DNA of 64,000 nucleotides. It comes from Drosophila persimilis (taxonomy: Eukaryota; Arthropoda; Insecta; Diptera; Drosophilidae). A program made the position numbers and the translations under genes. Location of the stretch: the NCBI RefSeq assembly GCF_003286085.1, contig NW_020825294.1, positions 1,612,001 through 1,676,000 of the forward strand, read 5' to 3'. Positions 22,201-33,110 of this stretch are shown piece after piece. Within the stretch, counting starts at the first letter, position 1; each line of letters opens with the position of its first letter. The notes beneath the pieces were generated by a model. The model did no database searches, was not told the origin of the DNA, and worked only from the letters and a program-made list of their open reading frames with translations.

Positions 22201-25200
22201 CTGTCAGAGTTAAGCAGAACTTTGCACACTGCAAACTTTCTGATTAGTTTTTCCGCAGCCTCCGGCACAATGTCGGCGGTCTGGTTCTGATGTTGTCACA
22301 GCGAAAAATGTTCGGGGGAATCTGCCTGTGAATTAAACAGTCGCCAACGGTTAGTCGTTGCCAAAGAGGCGTCTGTTGACGGCATTGTCTTAACTAATCA
22401 GCGAAAGCACTTGGCGGTTTGCTCACGTAACGCCTGACGGCTTGCGGCTAATGCAGATAACAACTCGTCGACGGTGATTTACTAGATGCCGGGCAGAATG
22501 TTCAACAAATACTCAAACATCAAAAAAGTGAAGCACCGCAGCACGTGCTTGAAAGATAGCCAACAAATTGTTGAAGATAGGAGAGTTTTTAAAGGACATT
22601 TATGTTTTTTAAGGAATAATTTTTGAGGACTTTGGAGTGCGAGAATGGATCAAGTATTATAATTAGGGATCGATCTGTGCGAATTTGTACTGACCATGAA
22701 CATAATTCCACGAATGTGCCTCCCTATAGAAACAGGGCTAGTAGAGAAAGTGGCAATTAATAAAAAATAAGAGATTCCAATGCCAATAAACCGTCACGTC
22801 CTTGCTTCCAGCTGCTGTCATTGCTTTGAGATTTATTCTTCGCCTGTCAGATGCAGACGCGAAAAGTGCCAAAGAAAATGCGCGCGAATCCCGTCTGCAG
22901 TCGCTGATAATTTTAGTTTTTTTTTTGTTGCACTGCTTTAAAAATTTAAAGTTCATGCGCAGCACTACTATAGATATATAGTCCCAAATCCTCATTAAAA
23001 TCTGACTCACTTAATTCATATTTGTTTATCTTTGCTTTATATGTAATTTTCCTTTCGGCCATCAATGCCTAACGTCAGAACCTCTATTATCTGTATTCTA
23101 TATCTGCCAAATATACTATGAAAGAGGCGTCTGCAGATGGTACTTGTAGGAATAAACTCTTTGAGTGCCTTTCGCTTGAAACTTTTTAACGAATCAACAG
23201 AAATGGAAAAACTTTCGTTGTCTTCAATTTGGTGTCTAAACGGCCACTTAACTTAGTTTTGGAGTGGAAGAAATACTGCAATTTCTAGGCCAATAGCTAG
23301 CCAGAAAAAGCAGAAAAAATTCTAGTACAAAGATAAACCGAAACGATTGTAATACAAAGAAAAATAACCAGAAACGATTGTAATAGCAAAAACAACACCC
23401 CATTTATTTCTTGTTGCTTCTTGCCAACCGCAAAGGTCTCTCCCTCTCTCTAGGAGGCGGAGGTGTCAGAAGGGAAGCTTTTTTATGACTTGATGGCCAG
23501 GCAGCGCAGGCCATAAAGCTCGAATCACTTGTACTAGCCCAAGTTAATGAAATTAGCGGTTCGCTAGGCACCCTGCACTCCCAAAGGAAGCCCGCACAAA
23601 ACTTCCACGCCACAGGCAGCGAAACTCTTGAAAGTCGAACAATTTGTTTGCCATTGGGGTGGGTCCTTGCTGGGATTGGGGTGGGGTGGGGTGGTTGCCC
23701 CAACGCCTCGTTGTCCAAGGTTCTGTAAGCACTAAATGATGTTCATTGTGTGGCTGGGGCTGTGCGGAGAAATGTCAGTAAGGCATTGGAAGTGCCTTTT
23801 GGCTGGAGAACATATTCTATTAAATCCCGATTTGACCCAATTGGGAGGCACAGCATGGAATCTCAGTGGTTCAATCTCTGAAAATTCGTTCCACTTTATA
23901 ACAATTACCCTGTCGAACATCGTACATCGCATGCTCTGGGTAAAATGGATGTGGCTATAAATTTGAAAGCCGAAACGAAGCCACTGAAAAATCGATACGG
24001 AAAAATCGCAGCAATTTAAATTTAACGCAGGGTGAATTATCCTTCAATAAACTGCAGTTAAATGCGCTGAATACTTCACTCAAACTGCAGTTTAATTCCG
24101 GTGCATTCTAAATAAAACCTGACAGCGCGTGGCTGTGTATACTAGCTATAGTAATTTGATTCAATGTGTGAGGCAATTTCTTTGAAGCACGTGCCAACAG
24201 CTCTACAGCGAGAGAGAGAGAGAGGGAGAGGGTCCTGGAGTAATCTCTGGCTCCTTTAGAGGCAACAGATGCTGCTGCTCCTACTGCTGTGTATCTTTAG
24301 TCGAAATACCCAAAGGAAATTGCTTTCTGCTTGTGTTTTTTCGGGCCATAAAACAAAGAAAATCGTTAGTCACAGTCACAGGCACAAGACACACACAAAG
24401 GTGCGGGCCCAATAAAAGTGAAAACCGTGCGTTTAAAGCTCTCCGCTCCCAGATGCTGGCCCGGGATGCCTGGGATTCTGTGGACCCCTGGATGGGGTGG
24501 CTGGGTCGGAGGAGGCTTGGAAGGCGGAGGCCACACACAACTAAATACAGAGGATATATACACAAACCATGCTCTCTGACAAGGCTGCTTGTTTTGTGTG
24601 GGCTTCAGCCTGAGAGCCTCGGGGTTTTATTGTATTTCCTCTCTGATTGTAACACATTGTGGTGCAGGAGGATTAGCTGGTTTTCGGTTACGTTTTTAAA
24701 GGCCACGATAACACGTTAACGCCGTCGAGGTTATTGGAATACAAAAGGTAAAAGAGCTTCAACTTTAAGTAGAAGTTGATTTGACTACACCCTGAGGAAA
24801 GCTTTAGCTGTGCGCATAAACTTCGTAGTTTATTTGAAACTTTGTAAAGGATATTCAGTAGCTTTACCCAAATATAGCTTGAATATTTGGCCTTAAACAG
24901 AACTAAAAGCAAAGTATTTAACTTATAAGCCACTTTTAAGACAGCCTTTCTGAATTTTGGGGCAGTCCAACAGCAAGGAAACACCCTTATTAGCGAAACT
25001 CGATTCGAGCATCATGCACACGCCATGCATGTTGAGCATCAATAGTCCAGCAATCATGCACACGACATGTAATTTACTGTTGTGCGTTCTTGGGCATTCT
25101 CTTCTACAGGATTCGCTTGTGCGCCTCGAGTCCATGCAGCAATGTGCCGCCTCATGTTGGAACGATGGGAACTGTTTGGAGCAAGAGCCTGCCCAGGACC

Positions 25201-28200
25201 CTCTAAAGAGTTATGAGTACGCACAAGTCCCAAAAACATTCTTTCGGCGATAGAAGAAATCGAAAAAAAGCATGGATTTTGTTAATTTTCCTAATCTTTG
25301 GTTAAAGCCTTTTTAATGCACCCGCAAAACTGCATTGCCTTTTCCTCGTTATAAATATAGACTAACATCAAATTATAGTCTTCACACAGCATCCAACATC
25401 TGACCTCAAAGTGTGCTTTTCTCACCCGATGACCTGATAAAAGGCCAGCAAATATGAGAGATGTGTTTGGTGTTGATATGGTTTTTGCAATTTAAATGCA
25501 AAGTAAGTGTTATGTAAATTGCAAAGGAGCTCCACTTCACTCCACTCCACAGATACGAGCATATATCATCCTTATATACATACGCATTCCCGCGCCAGCT
25601 CATGTCCCTTGGTGATGGGATGCTTCTGCTCCCTGCCCTTGATGATGGGATGCTCTTGCTCCTGTCTCTTTGTGGGGGGGGCTGCTTTTGCTCTCTGGCC
25701 ATGAACTGCCTGGGAAATCGTTCACAGCAGCAACAGATACTCAAAAGGAAGCACACATCGTACCGTACTATGCATCGTATATGTATGTATATACAAAATC
25801 CTGTGCGCATCCGTACAACCCACGTGGGGGGAATAGGGACGGAGACGTGACTTCCTGTTGCTTCCTTTTTGGGTTGGGTATGGTGGTGTCCCCCTTCCTC
25901 GGTGGATGGGAAAATTGCTCAGCCAACATGGCACCCCGTTTATCTTTTGTAGCCCCCATAAACGTGAAAAGTTTAAGAAGAAAGTATTTCTTTTTTTATA
26001 CCCTACCAGAGGTAAAAAATGAAAAAGGGAACCGCTAATGCCATAAGATATATATTACTTTTGGTTCGATATGCATCTTTCCATGTCTGTTTCCAGATCT
26101 TGAGCAATTTCTTTGCAGCTGCTTAGGATACATAAGCAATCTCCCGAGCAAAGAGTATAAAAACATCTGCGAAATGGACTTTTTTTGATGTTTTTTCCTG
26201 CTTTTACCCTCCCGAAAAAGGTGAAGACCTCTCTTGACTTGAAAGTACTTGAATATTATATCTTGAATTGAATTTCAAAAGAGACAGCAAGGAGCAGCCA
26301 CTCTCTAAGAAAATTCTTTGATTCCCAGCATCGTGAGATAAAGTCGCGTGCCAAGGAAACGCGATACCAAAGGCACTTCAATGGGAGTGCAGTGGAAAAT
26401 CACAACCAGACCCCAAATAGCATAGGTGTCCCCCTGTGTGCGTGCCACCGAATGTGGCAAGGTCAGGATTACTCCCGAAGGCATTCCTGCGATTTTACGA
26501 CATGATTTAAGGGACCCGAGTGGGAATTCCAATGTTAAACACTTTGGGGGTCAAGAGAGGAGGCAAGAGATGACATAATTACCCAGCTTATGGCCGCCAG
26601 TGTCATGTGAATGCCACGCACATGGTGAATGAATACACACGAGTGAGTAAGGGTATATGCTTATGTGTGACACTGTCTGACAAATTGCGCCCCTGCGGCC
26701 GCTTCTACGGGTACTATTTGCGGTTCAGCAGATTGCTCAGAGTCCGCATCAGGGGCGGAATAATTAATTAAGGCGCCTGCTCATAATGATCAACTAATGA
26801 TTTTATGGCGTATCCTAATTATTCGAGGATACAGCATATTAAATCCTCCAAAGTTTTTGTAGAAGAAAGAACCCATTAAGGGGGAGTTTGTCATGATTGA
26901 GCCACTGACTTTCGTCCTTGAAGTGTAATTAGTATGTATATTCGTAGCGTCGGCGCGCGAAAGCGTTGCGGCTAACTAAATTCCGCTAAAACAAGCGTAA
27001 AATGGTCCTATTAACAGGCCTTTAGCACACATAGAGCACTCACACCACGCATCATGCACGGGGCATGCTTTTAAAGGCGTGAAAGTGTGGACTGGAAAAA
27101 CTATGATGGCAGCCCCTACTTAAAGGATCGACTATGGGCATACCCACTAAATTAGGGTACATAATCTTTGCAGAGAAAAGCATCTAAAGGACAGAGGAAT
27201 AGACATGACAGGACTTTAAAAATACATTCTCTTGAAGTACTGCCTTTTATGACTATATTCTGGATTATATTCTAAACGAATAAAGATGATTTGTAATTAA
27301 TTGGTAGATCGTAGCTATGTATGTAATTCGTGCCACCAAATATCAGCCTCATAGCAGCAGAATTGTGGATAAAACATTAATATTCTTAATTTTTTTTAGA
27401 GAAAAAAGTAATTTTAAACAGTCTTGATCGGAAATATAAAAAACTATCTTCAATCAATATAGATTAAAAACGAAATTAAACAATTAAAAATAAAAACCAC
27501 ACAAATATAAGTTAAAATTGAATTAATAAAAAATATAAATATAAAATACGGAATTAAAAAATTAACTATAAAAAAATAACTTGAATTTTTGTAATTCTTT
27601 TTTATAATAACAAATCTTATAGACCGAAAGCTCCTTTAGTTCTTAATGACTGAATGGGAGGGGGGCTTTTCTCCCCTGTTGCACATACACCTTCCCTTCG
27701 ACGACTGCCAGGGTATAATGATGATGCGGGAAAACTTCTCGCATATACTCGCACACACACGTACGCATATACTCCCCATAGGGGAGCTGTTATATATGAA
27801 AATATTCATAAACCACATATGTACACACACACATAACAGCAAGGTCATAGTGCATTGAATTTGCATTTTATGTGGCTTAAATGCAGGTCGTAAATAGCCA
27901 GAAGCGGAAAACTAAAGACCCAGGGAGATGAACGGGGAGAACCCTCTTTGGTATTATGTTTTATGAACGGAAGTAAGCTGCAGTGATCCATTAAGATACA
28001 ACTACAATTTCCTATTTCCATTAAACATTCTGCTCTATTCTATTCTATTCTATTCTACTCTATTCTATTCTATAAGCATGCAGCGAACATACATAATTTA
28101 GTATTTGTTTAAGCCATCAAACAGTTACAATGACTGCAATTAATCTGTTCTTTTTTTTGCATATATACATCGCCTCTTGATTTTGAACCATTCGCTCTAC

Positions 28201-29233
28201 ACAAACAACAAACAACTCTACTCTTTATGCCCGAACAATGGAACAACAACACTCAATCACTCCCGTCTCTCCATACTCTATCCACACTGTCTGTCCACAC
28301 ACATCTGACAATTACACGTATTCTGTAGGCCAGCTGGCTGTTGGCAGTTGGCGGACTCGCTTCGGACGACTCTCGAATAAACCGACACTGGGCCAGGTGG
28401 ATCCTTCCGGCTCTTTTTGTGCCGTTCCCGATGAATGGCTGCGAAAGAAAATGGGTAAAGATTCAATCAGCTACTAACCAAAAAGGTCTCCTGTCCCCTT
28501 CTGCAAGATTCAACTGCAATTCGACTAACCGATTTTCCCGTTTTTTTGCTGTAGTGGATATTAATGTATTTACTTTCGTTTCTCTCATTCACAGTTGAAT
28601 CGGCAGCGCCACCCACCGCAGGACAATTGTCCAGCAGTAAGTATTGGGTATACATTTCTCCTAATTAAAGCCCTCTAAATGTATTTTCGTCTTGCAGTTT
28701 TTTTCGTGAACGCAGTGCCCTTTATAGCCTTCGGTTTCCTGGACAATTTCATCATGATCACGGCTGTGAGCTTGTCTTTGAATAAATAGTAAAAGCAAAC
28801 GCTAACGTTTATCAATTGCAGGGCGAATACATTGAGCTTTATATGGGCCATTTCATTACCCTCTCCACAATGGCTGCTGCGGGGCTGGGGAATACCATAA
28901 GCGATATTATGGGCATTACCATGGCTACATATGTGGAGCACGGATGTCAGATATTGGGCCTCAAGCAGCCTCAAATGGCGCCAGCGCAATTTGAGCTCAA
29001 GTCCAGCAAGCGAGCCTCCAGTTTTGTAAGTAAACGGATGCCCACAGAAGAACTCGAAGCAGCAGCTTATAACAATAATAATTCTATTATTCTAGGGTCG
29101 TATTATTGGCATCACAGTGGGCTGTTTGCTGGGCATGTGCCCCTTGTGGTTTATGGAAGAGAACAAGGATGCGGCTGGCTTTGGGCCCGTGGCTGCAGCC
29201 GACAAAGAAGAGGCACAAATTGTACATAATTAG
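19291..29233 (+). CDS. TMEM65: TMEM65 ortholog, mitochondrial inner-membrane protein
   Basis: Exons are 19291-19591, 28329-28454, 28595-28636, 28698-28765, 28822-29025 and 29096-29233, giving 292 residues with every junction in phase. The start at 19291 has a good fly context (GTGAAAATG) and begins a basic, Arg/Thr-rich presequence (MRRQCQAAFRHLVRHC), expected for mitochondrial import. The C-terminal half carries the family core: FFVNAVPFIAFGFLDNFIMI (~158-178), then TLSTMAAAGLGNTISDIMGI (~191-210) and GRIIGITVGCLLGMCPLWFM (~249-268), three membrane segments matching vertebrate TMEM65. Human TMEM65 is needed for sodium-dependent mitochondrial calcium efflux; transfer of that role to the fly is inference. 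Intron 1 is 8.7 kb and contains Obp28a on the other strand. The in-frame ATG at 19114 would add a stretch with no presequence features and is less likely. Confidence 0.9.
19750..20181 (-). CDS. Obp28a: Odorant-binding protein 28a, intronless, nested in a TMEM65 intron
   Basis: The product is 143 residues. A signal peptide (MPRFVCSLLAVVLLGAVLVRG) precedes mature FDEKEAMAKMMEAAETC... The PBP/GOBP pattern of six cysteines is intact, with three residues between C2 and C3 (GKCLRACVMK) and eight between C5 and C6 (DDHCEAAEAYGACF). Stretches such as KLDT-AGHEKAKQYTGNDPAK and the ending KHGLM match D. melanogaster Obp28a (PBPRP5), an abundant antennal binding protein of the sensillar lymph. The ATG at 20181 is chosen because it begins the signal peptide; the frame stays open another 28 codons upstream, into the promoter. 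The gene lies wholly within intron 1 of the TMEM65 ortholog, antisense to it, and starts about 160 bp after the TMEM65 exon 1 donor (stop side). Confidence 0.93.
   Translation of the reverse strand: MPRFVCSLLAVVLLGAVLVRGFDEKEAMAKMMEAAETCLGEVGAKDTDLQDLVKKQPAATYEGKCLRACVMKKFGLLDGNGKLDTVAGHEKAKQYTGNDPAKLKIAMEIGDICAAISVPDDHCEAAEAYGACFKSEAVKHGLM
20266..20272 (-). promoter_or_regulatory. TATA box of Obp28a
   Basis: The minus strand reads TATATAA at 20272-20266, 85 bp upstream of the Obp28a start codon. This predicts a start site near 20240 and a 5'UTR of about 60 bases. A TATA promoter fits a highly expressed, tissue-restricted gene. Confidence 0.75.
25990..26165 (+). mobile_element. Relic of a dispersed Drosophila repeat
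   Basis: The sequence TTATACCCTACCAGAGGTA, then CATCTTTCCATGTCTGTTTC and TTGAGCAATTTCTTTGCAGC with a closing GAGTATAAA, has the form of short non-autonomous repeats found throughout fly genomes. A similar opening (GTATACCTTGCAGAGGGTT) with a GTCTGTCTGTTT block appears at 29678-29760. Family assignment is uncertain. Confidence 0.45.
28032..28073 (+). repeat. TTCTA pentanucleotide microsatellite
   Basis: About eight tandem units of CTATT/TTCTA, with one TTCTAC variant, lie within TMEM65 intron 1 upstream of exon 2. Confidence 0.85.
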
Positions 29234-29498
29234 CTTAAAGTTACTCTGGTCAATTAGAGATGCTGTATTGTCTTTATTATGTTTAATTTATTGTTACCAT
29301 CTGAAGATTTTATTTTGATATTTTGATATTAGACTTAAACTGCCGGCTGATTGATTTGCTTTAAACGTCTACGTCTTGGCATTTCATTTCCTTCAACGAA
29401 CAGACGACAAATTGTATTTCCATCGAACGGAAGCTCAGTTGCAATGCATAAACGAACTAATGAGACACTCAATGTACCTACTAATCTATTGTACTACT

Positions 29499-29504
29499 AT
29501 TAAA
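29499..29504 (+). terminator. Possible poly(A) signal of the TMEM65 ortholog
   Basis: ATTAAA lies 266 bp after the stop codon. No AATAAA was found nearer, so this is the best candidate. Confidence 0.4.
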
Positions 29505-29677
29505 GTTCATCCTAGCTCATAATCTACACGTATACTCTTTTATAGCAACAATTAGCCTCTAGAACATGTACATTTTCGCGCACCGCACTGGCTCTGCTCT
29601 GACTGCAACTAAAATCGTTTTTAGATAGAGCCTTAACACTCTCTATAATAAGCTCTGAGAACGAATACTTCAGTTTT

Positions 29678-29760
29678 GTATACCTTGCAGAGGGTTTTAT
29701 ACTTGTATTTATAAACCTTATGATATAATCAAAGGCCATTCCGATCCGTCTGTCTGTTTA
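29678..29760 (+). mobile_element. Second repeat relic
   Basis: GTATACCTTGCAGAGGGTTT is followed by GATCCGTCTGTCTGTTTAC, the same style of element end as at 25990. It is probably a fragment of a non-autonomous dispersed repeat. Confidence 0.4.
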
Positions 29761-30900
29761 CTATAAGAAAGAGCAATCAATTTCTAAAATATGTGTCTAC
29801 ATAATCCTGCCAATATAACACCAAATCGGTTAGCTTTATCATTAAGTATAAAACCTAATGATCTGCATGGTTACTACTAAAATCTTCGGCTCTCGAAGTG
29901 AACCTTTCTTTGTTGTATTTTTTGGGATATTTTTTTGTGTGTCCTTTACAAGCTAACGAATATCTATAAGTATCTCTTACTTAGATACATACAAAATATA
30001 TATAGAATAATGTGTTGTAGCTGTAAATGGTCCAAATGTAATACACGTAATCAAAATAGTCATTTTTTGTAGAGAAATAATCAAATAGCAAGCACATTAG
30101 ACAAACAAATTATAGAACCCATTGGATCTGCTGTAAAGAAAACGGTACCAGTACTCGTATTTATAGAAAAGAAAACTCACGTAGAAACCGCTTTGACTGT
30201 CCTTTCCACTAAGCCACACTGAAAAGTGCCTAAGAATATGCTTAATGAGCCTGCGTCCTTGGTCTTTAACTTTATTAGCCTGTATTTATGTAATAAGCTG
30301 GTGATCCTTTTCGATCAAGAAGATTCTACCGAACATAAGAAGGCGTGGCCCAGATCGATGGATAAATGAAGCTGAAGAGAAGGTCGCTGCTTCTGTCGGT
30401 CGCACCGGACTTGGGTGGGATATGGATATGGCTCCTCCTCCTTCGATATGGACTCTAACACACAAATTTAGTTTACTCTGCCATTTGTGGGCCGATCTAT
30501 GAGTGCCACGTCTTCCTGTGATCGAGAAAATGTCTTTGATTCGATGAAGGATTTGATTATTATCAAAGATCAAAGATATTTTCCCCAGTCAAAAAAATTA
30601 CATTTTATCCTCTATTTGTGGGCGGTTCGTGCTTGTGTCATGGCTTCCTGTAACTGGAAAAATACCCTTGATCGACTGGAATCGATTAGGTGCAATATTA
30701 CCCACCATGTTTTCCCGTGGCAATCATGGAACCTACCCGAAAGGCTTCACAGATTAGTAAATAAATATACAAATATGCCTAATATATAGTAATGTTAACA
30801 GTCCAAATTGTAGAGAGCTTATTGAAAGAATAAATCAAACTCTATTCAGCTTCAAAGACAGCAAGATTGCTCTGCAATTAGTTGAAAAAATATATATAAG
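29761..30900. other. Intergenic, no supported feature
   Basis: AT-rich region between TMEM65 and CNPPD1. The small frames have no recognisable similarity. Two loosely similar segments near 30330-30540 and 30590-30730 (each with a GGGC-GGTT/GATCT stretch, a TGGCTTCCTG/CACGTCTTCCTG-type string and ATCGA) may be diverged repeat copies, but this is weak. Confidence 0.3.
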
Positions 30901-30906
30901 TTTATT
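30901..30906 (-). terminator. Possible poly(A) signal of CNPPD1
   Basis: AATAAA on the minus strand, 133 bp past the CNPPD1 stop codon. Confidence 0.5.
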
Positions 30907-31038
30907 TGCACGGTTAAAGATTGTTGTTAACGTTACAGACAAGGAGGAACTAGTCCCAATTGCTGATGTACACACATAATCGTATTTCGTGTTGCAAGAG
31001 AAAAATTTAAAAAAGTGATACGTATAATAAAATAGATT

Positions 31039-32760
31039 TTAGATTAATTTGGGCCATATTTCGGGCCAGCGGACAAGGAACGAAGTCTGAACAGCATCGT
31101 TGACCAATTGCCAGAAAACGGATGCGTTTTGTGCCTGATGCTGCCAGTGGTCCAAGTCATCGTGGTGTCGGTTGCCGTGGCCAGATATCCAATAGTTCGG
31201 ATTATCTCGACTGTCGCTATATTCGGATTTGATGCTTAGCCAGTGATCTGCATTGTCCCGCGGAGCAAACATTTCAGGCTTTCGGTTATTCGTTTTAAGC
31301 GGTAGATTAGGTACGGATCGAACAAAGCGTTGCGGGTTGCTTTCCATCTCATTCAGTCTTGCCTCGTCGCAGTATTGTTGCTCCAGCTTCAGCAGTTCCG
31401 CTTCCACATTCAGCGCCCCACAGCTCTCGTTTGCCGGCGACGAGTTCATTTCATTGGAAATAACAGGAGCAGCTTGGGTAGCGTCAGGTGCAGAGGCAGG
31501 TGTCGTGAGTGTCGTGGAGTTTGCCGTGGATGCCACATCGTTTGTAGGCGTTCGGCGATGCCAAAGCGTGCCCGGCACTTGGCTGGCGATGAAAAAGGCA
31601 CCCGCCAAGGTTATCACACTCGCCGCATAGCTCAGTGCCATTACGGTGATGCTGTTCAACAGAAATTTCATCCACGTAAAGCTGGGTAGCAGTTGCATCA
31701 GTTCACTGTAGGTCAGCCAGCCACGTCGCAGCCCCTCTCGCTCGGCCAGGGTTCGCTCAACGCTACTTAGCTTCGCGAAGAATTGTTCATTCGATATGTA
31801 TATATTCCAGTCCTAAAAATCAAATATGAGATTTAATTATAGTTTCCTTCTTTCGAGAATATCCTTACTATTGCCGAAAGGAATTCTAGTTCCATTTCCT
31901 TGAGTCTTGCTTCGGTCATGTTGCCCTCCTTGGCCCAGTCTTCCAGATAAATCTTCTCATCGTGGCCGGCATAAAACTTGGTAGAAATCATCTATAAACA
32001 AACAGCACACGGGATGAGTAAGCCCCACAACAAATGACGTCACTACATAGGCATGTCAGCGTGCACGACAAGCTATAAATAACATATCATATATCGTATA
32101 GGTAAGGTTATATAAGTAATGCGCACATACTGAAACTTGGCCCTGTGTAAGTAAATAATGTTCTAAACATAATGAAATGTAGTGCAGTGCAGCAGCAAAA
32201 CAAAGAGACAACTCACAGAACCACACTATTGATTGAGAGTGTGTGTGCGCGTGCTCCACAATCTGGTGGCTTTTTTTCACTCGGTGTTCGGTACGGTGTG
32301 CAGGTTATCAATCAACAGGTTATGCAGGCGCATGATGATTCAATGATAATCGTACGACTGTACTCACCAATGACACAACGAACAGCTCCTGGGGTGTGAT
32401 TCTATAGCCATAGCCTGGATCAATGACATTCAAGCGGTCCAGGTAAATGAGGGCCATGATGAGCGAGCAAGGTGTTGTGGTCTGAATCTTGCCAGCAGTA
32501 ACGCAGCTCAGGCGATGCAGTGAGTGGCCTCGATGGGGCTCTGAAAATATCTCCGATGCGTATTCGGCAAAGGGCATGGACACCTCCATTTCACTGTCCG
32601 CTGTCCCAACGCCATAGTACAGCGTTTTCCGTATCCGATTCATAAACTCGTCGTGCTGCATCACCTGGAAATTTAACAGCTATACAATGTTCTGCAACCA
32701 CCTGCTCAAACGCTTTTCGTTTCGTACCTTCTTCGCCGGAGCGAATTTACTGCGCCCCAT
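31039..32760 (-). CDS. CNPPD1: CNPPD1 ortholog, cyclin-like protein with a membrane segment
   Basis: Exons in transcript order are 32760-32728, 32664-32368, 31991-31869 and 31812-31039, giving 408 residues. Exon 1 encodes only MGRSKFAPAKK. Cyclin-fold sequence follows: FMNRIRKTLYYGVG, CSLIMALIYLDRLN, the stretch QELFVVSLMISTKFYAGHD spanning exons 2-3, then EMELEFLSAIDWNIY across exons 3-4. These match vertebrate CNPPD1 (cyclin Pas1/PHO80 domain-containing protein 1), as does the later RRGWLTYSEL. A hydrophobic segment at about 205-228 (SITVMALSYAASVITLAGAF) predicts membrane attachment, which the vertebrate protein also has. The C-terminal 180 residues are poorly structured. The molecular role of the family is not established. 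The gene's upstream DNA carries a DRE at 32902-32909. Confidence 0.88.
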
Positions 32761-32901
32761 CTTGGTTGCGAAAATAAAATGTGTTCTAGAATGTCGAATG
32801 GCTCCGCTTGAGTTATTTTTTCCGCGTGGCTGTGTGTGTTATTGCTTTCTTTTGTATATGCATGTGTGTGTGTGTAAGTGATGATAAAGATGGAAATTAA
32901 G

Positions 32902-32909
32902 TATCGATA
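32902..32909 (-). promoter_or_regulatory. DRE (TATCGATA) in the CNPPD1 promoter
   Basis: A perfect palindromic TATCGATA lies 142 bp upstream of the CNPPD1 start codon, within the 350-bp gap to the DUS4L stop. DREF and BEAF-32 bind such sites in housekeeping promoters. Confidence 0.65.
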
Positions 32910-33067
32910 GCACTTCTATGCGTGGTTTTCACGCTATCGTATAGAAATAAGAATCATCGTAGGCTTCACAATCTAATTTGTAAACAAACAATTTAATATA
33001 TAATTAGTTTCACAATAACAACCAACTAATTTTGAAATCTACTTTAATTGCACTTAAAATGTGTGGT

Positions 33068-33073
33068 TTTATT
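33068..33073 (-). terminator. Poly(A) signal of the DUS4L gene
   Basis: AATAAA on the minus strand, 38 bp after the DUS4L stop codon. Confidence 0.65.
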
Positions 33074-33110
33074 AATTTGGGACTATAACTAACTATAAGC
33101 AGATGATGGA

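Larger units (their letters stand above)
20273..28328 (+). other. Remainder of TMEM65 intron 1, no further gene recognised
   Basis: About 8 kb without a supportable gene on either strand. It includes short microsatellites (TC-rich near 20590, GA at 24210-24228), a repeat relic at 25990-26165 and a pentanucleotide array at 28032-28073. The 98-codon frame at 24957-25253 has no domain. Regulatory sequence for Obp28a is expected here but was not identified. Confidence 0.5.

Noticed and set aside
24957-25253. A 98-codon frame beginning MGQSNSKETPLL
   Set aside because: No recognisable domain, no splice partners, ordinary intron composition, and ATG-rich repeats explain part of it.
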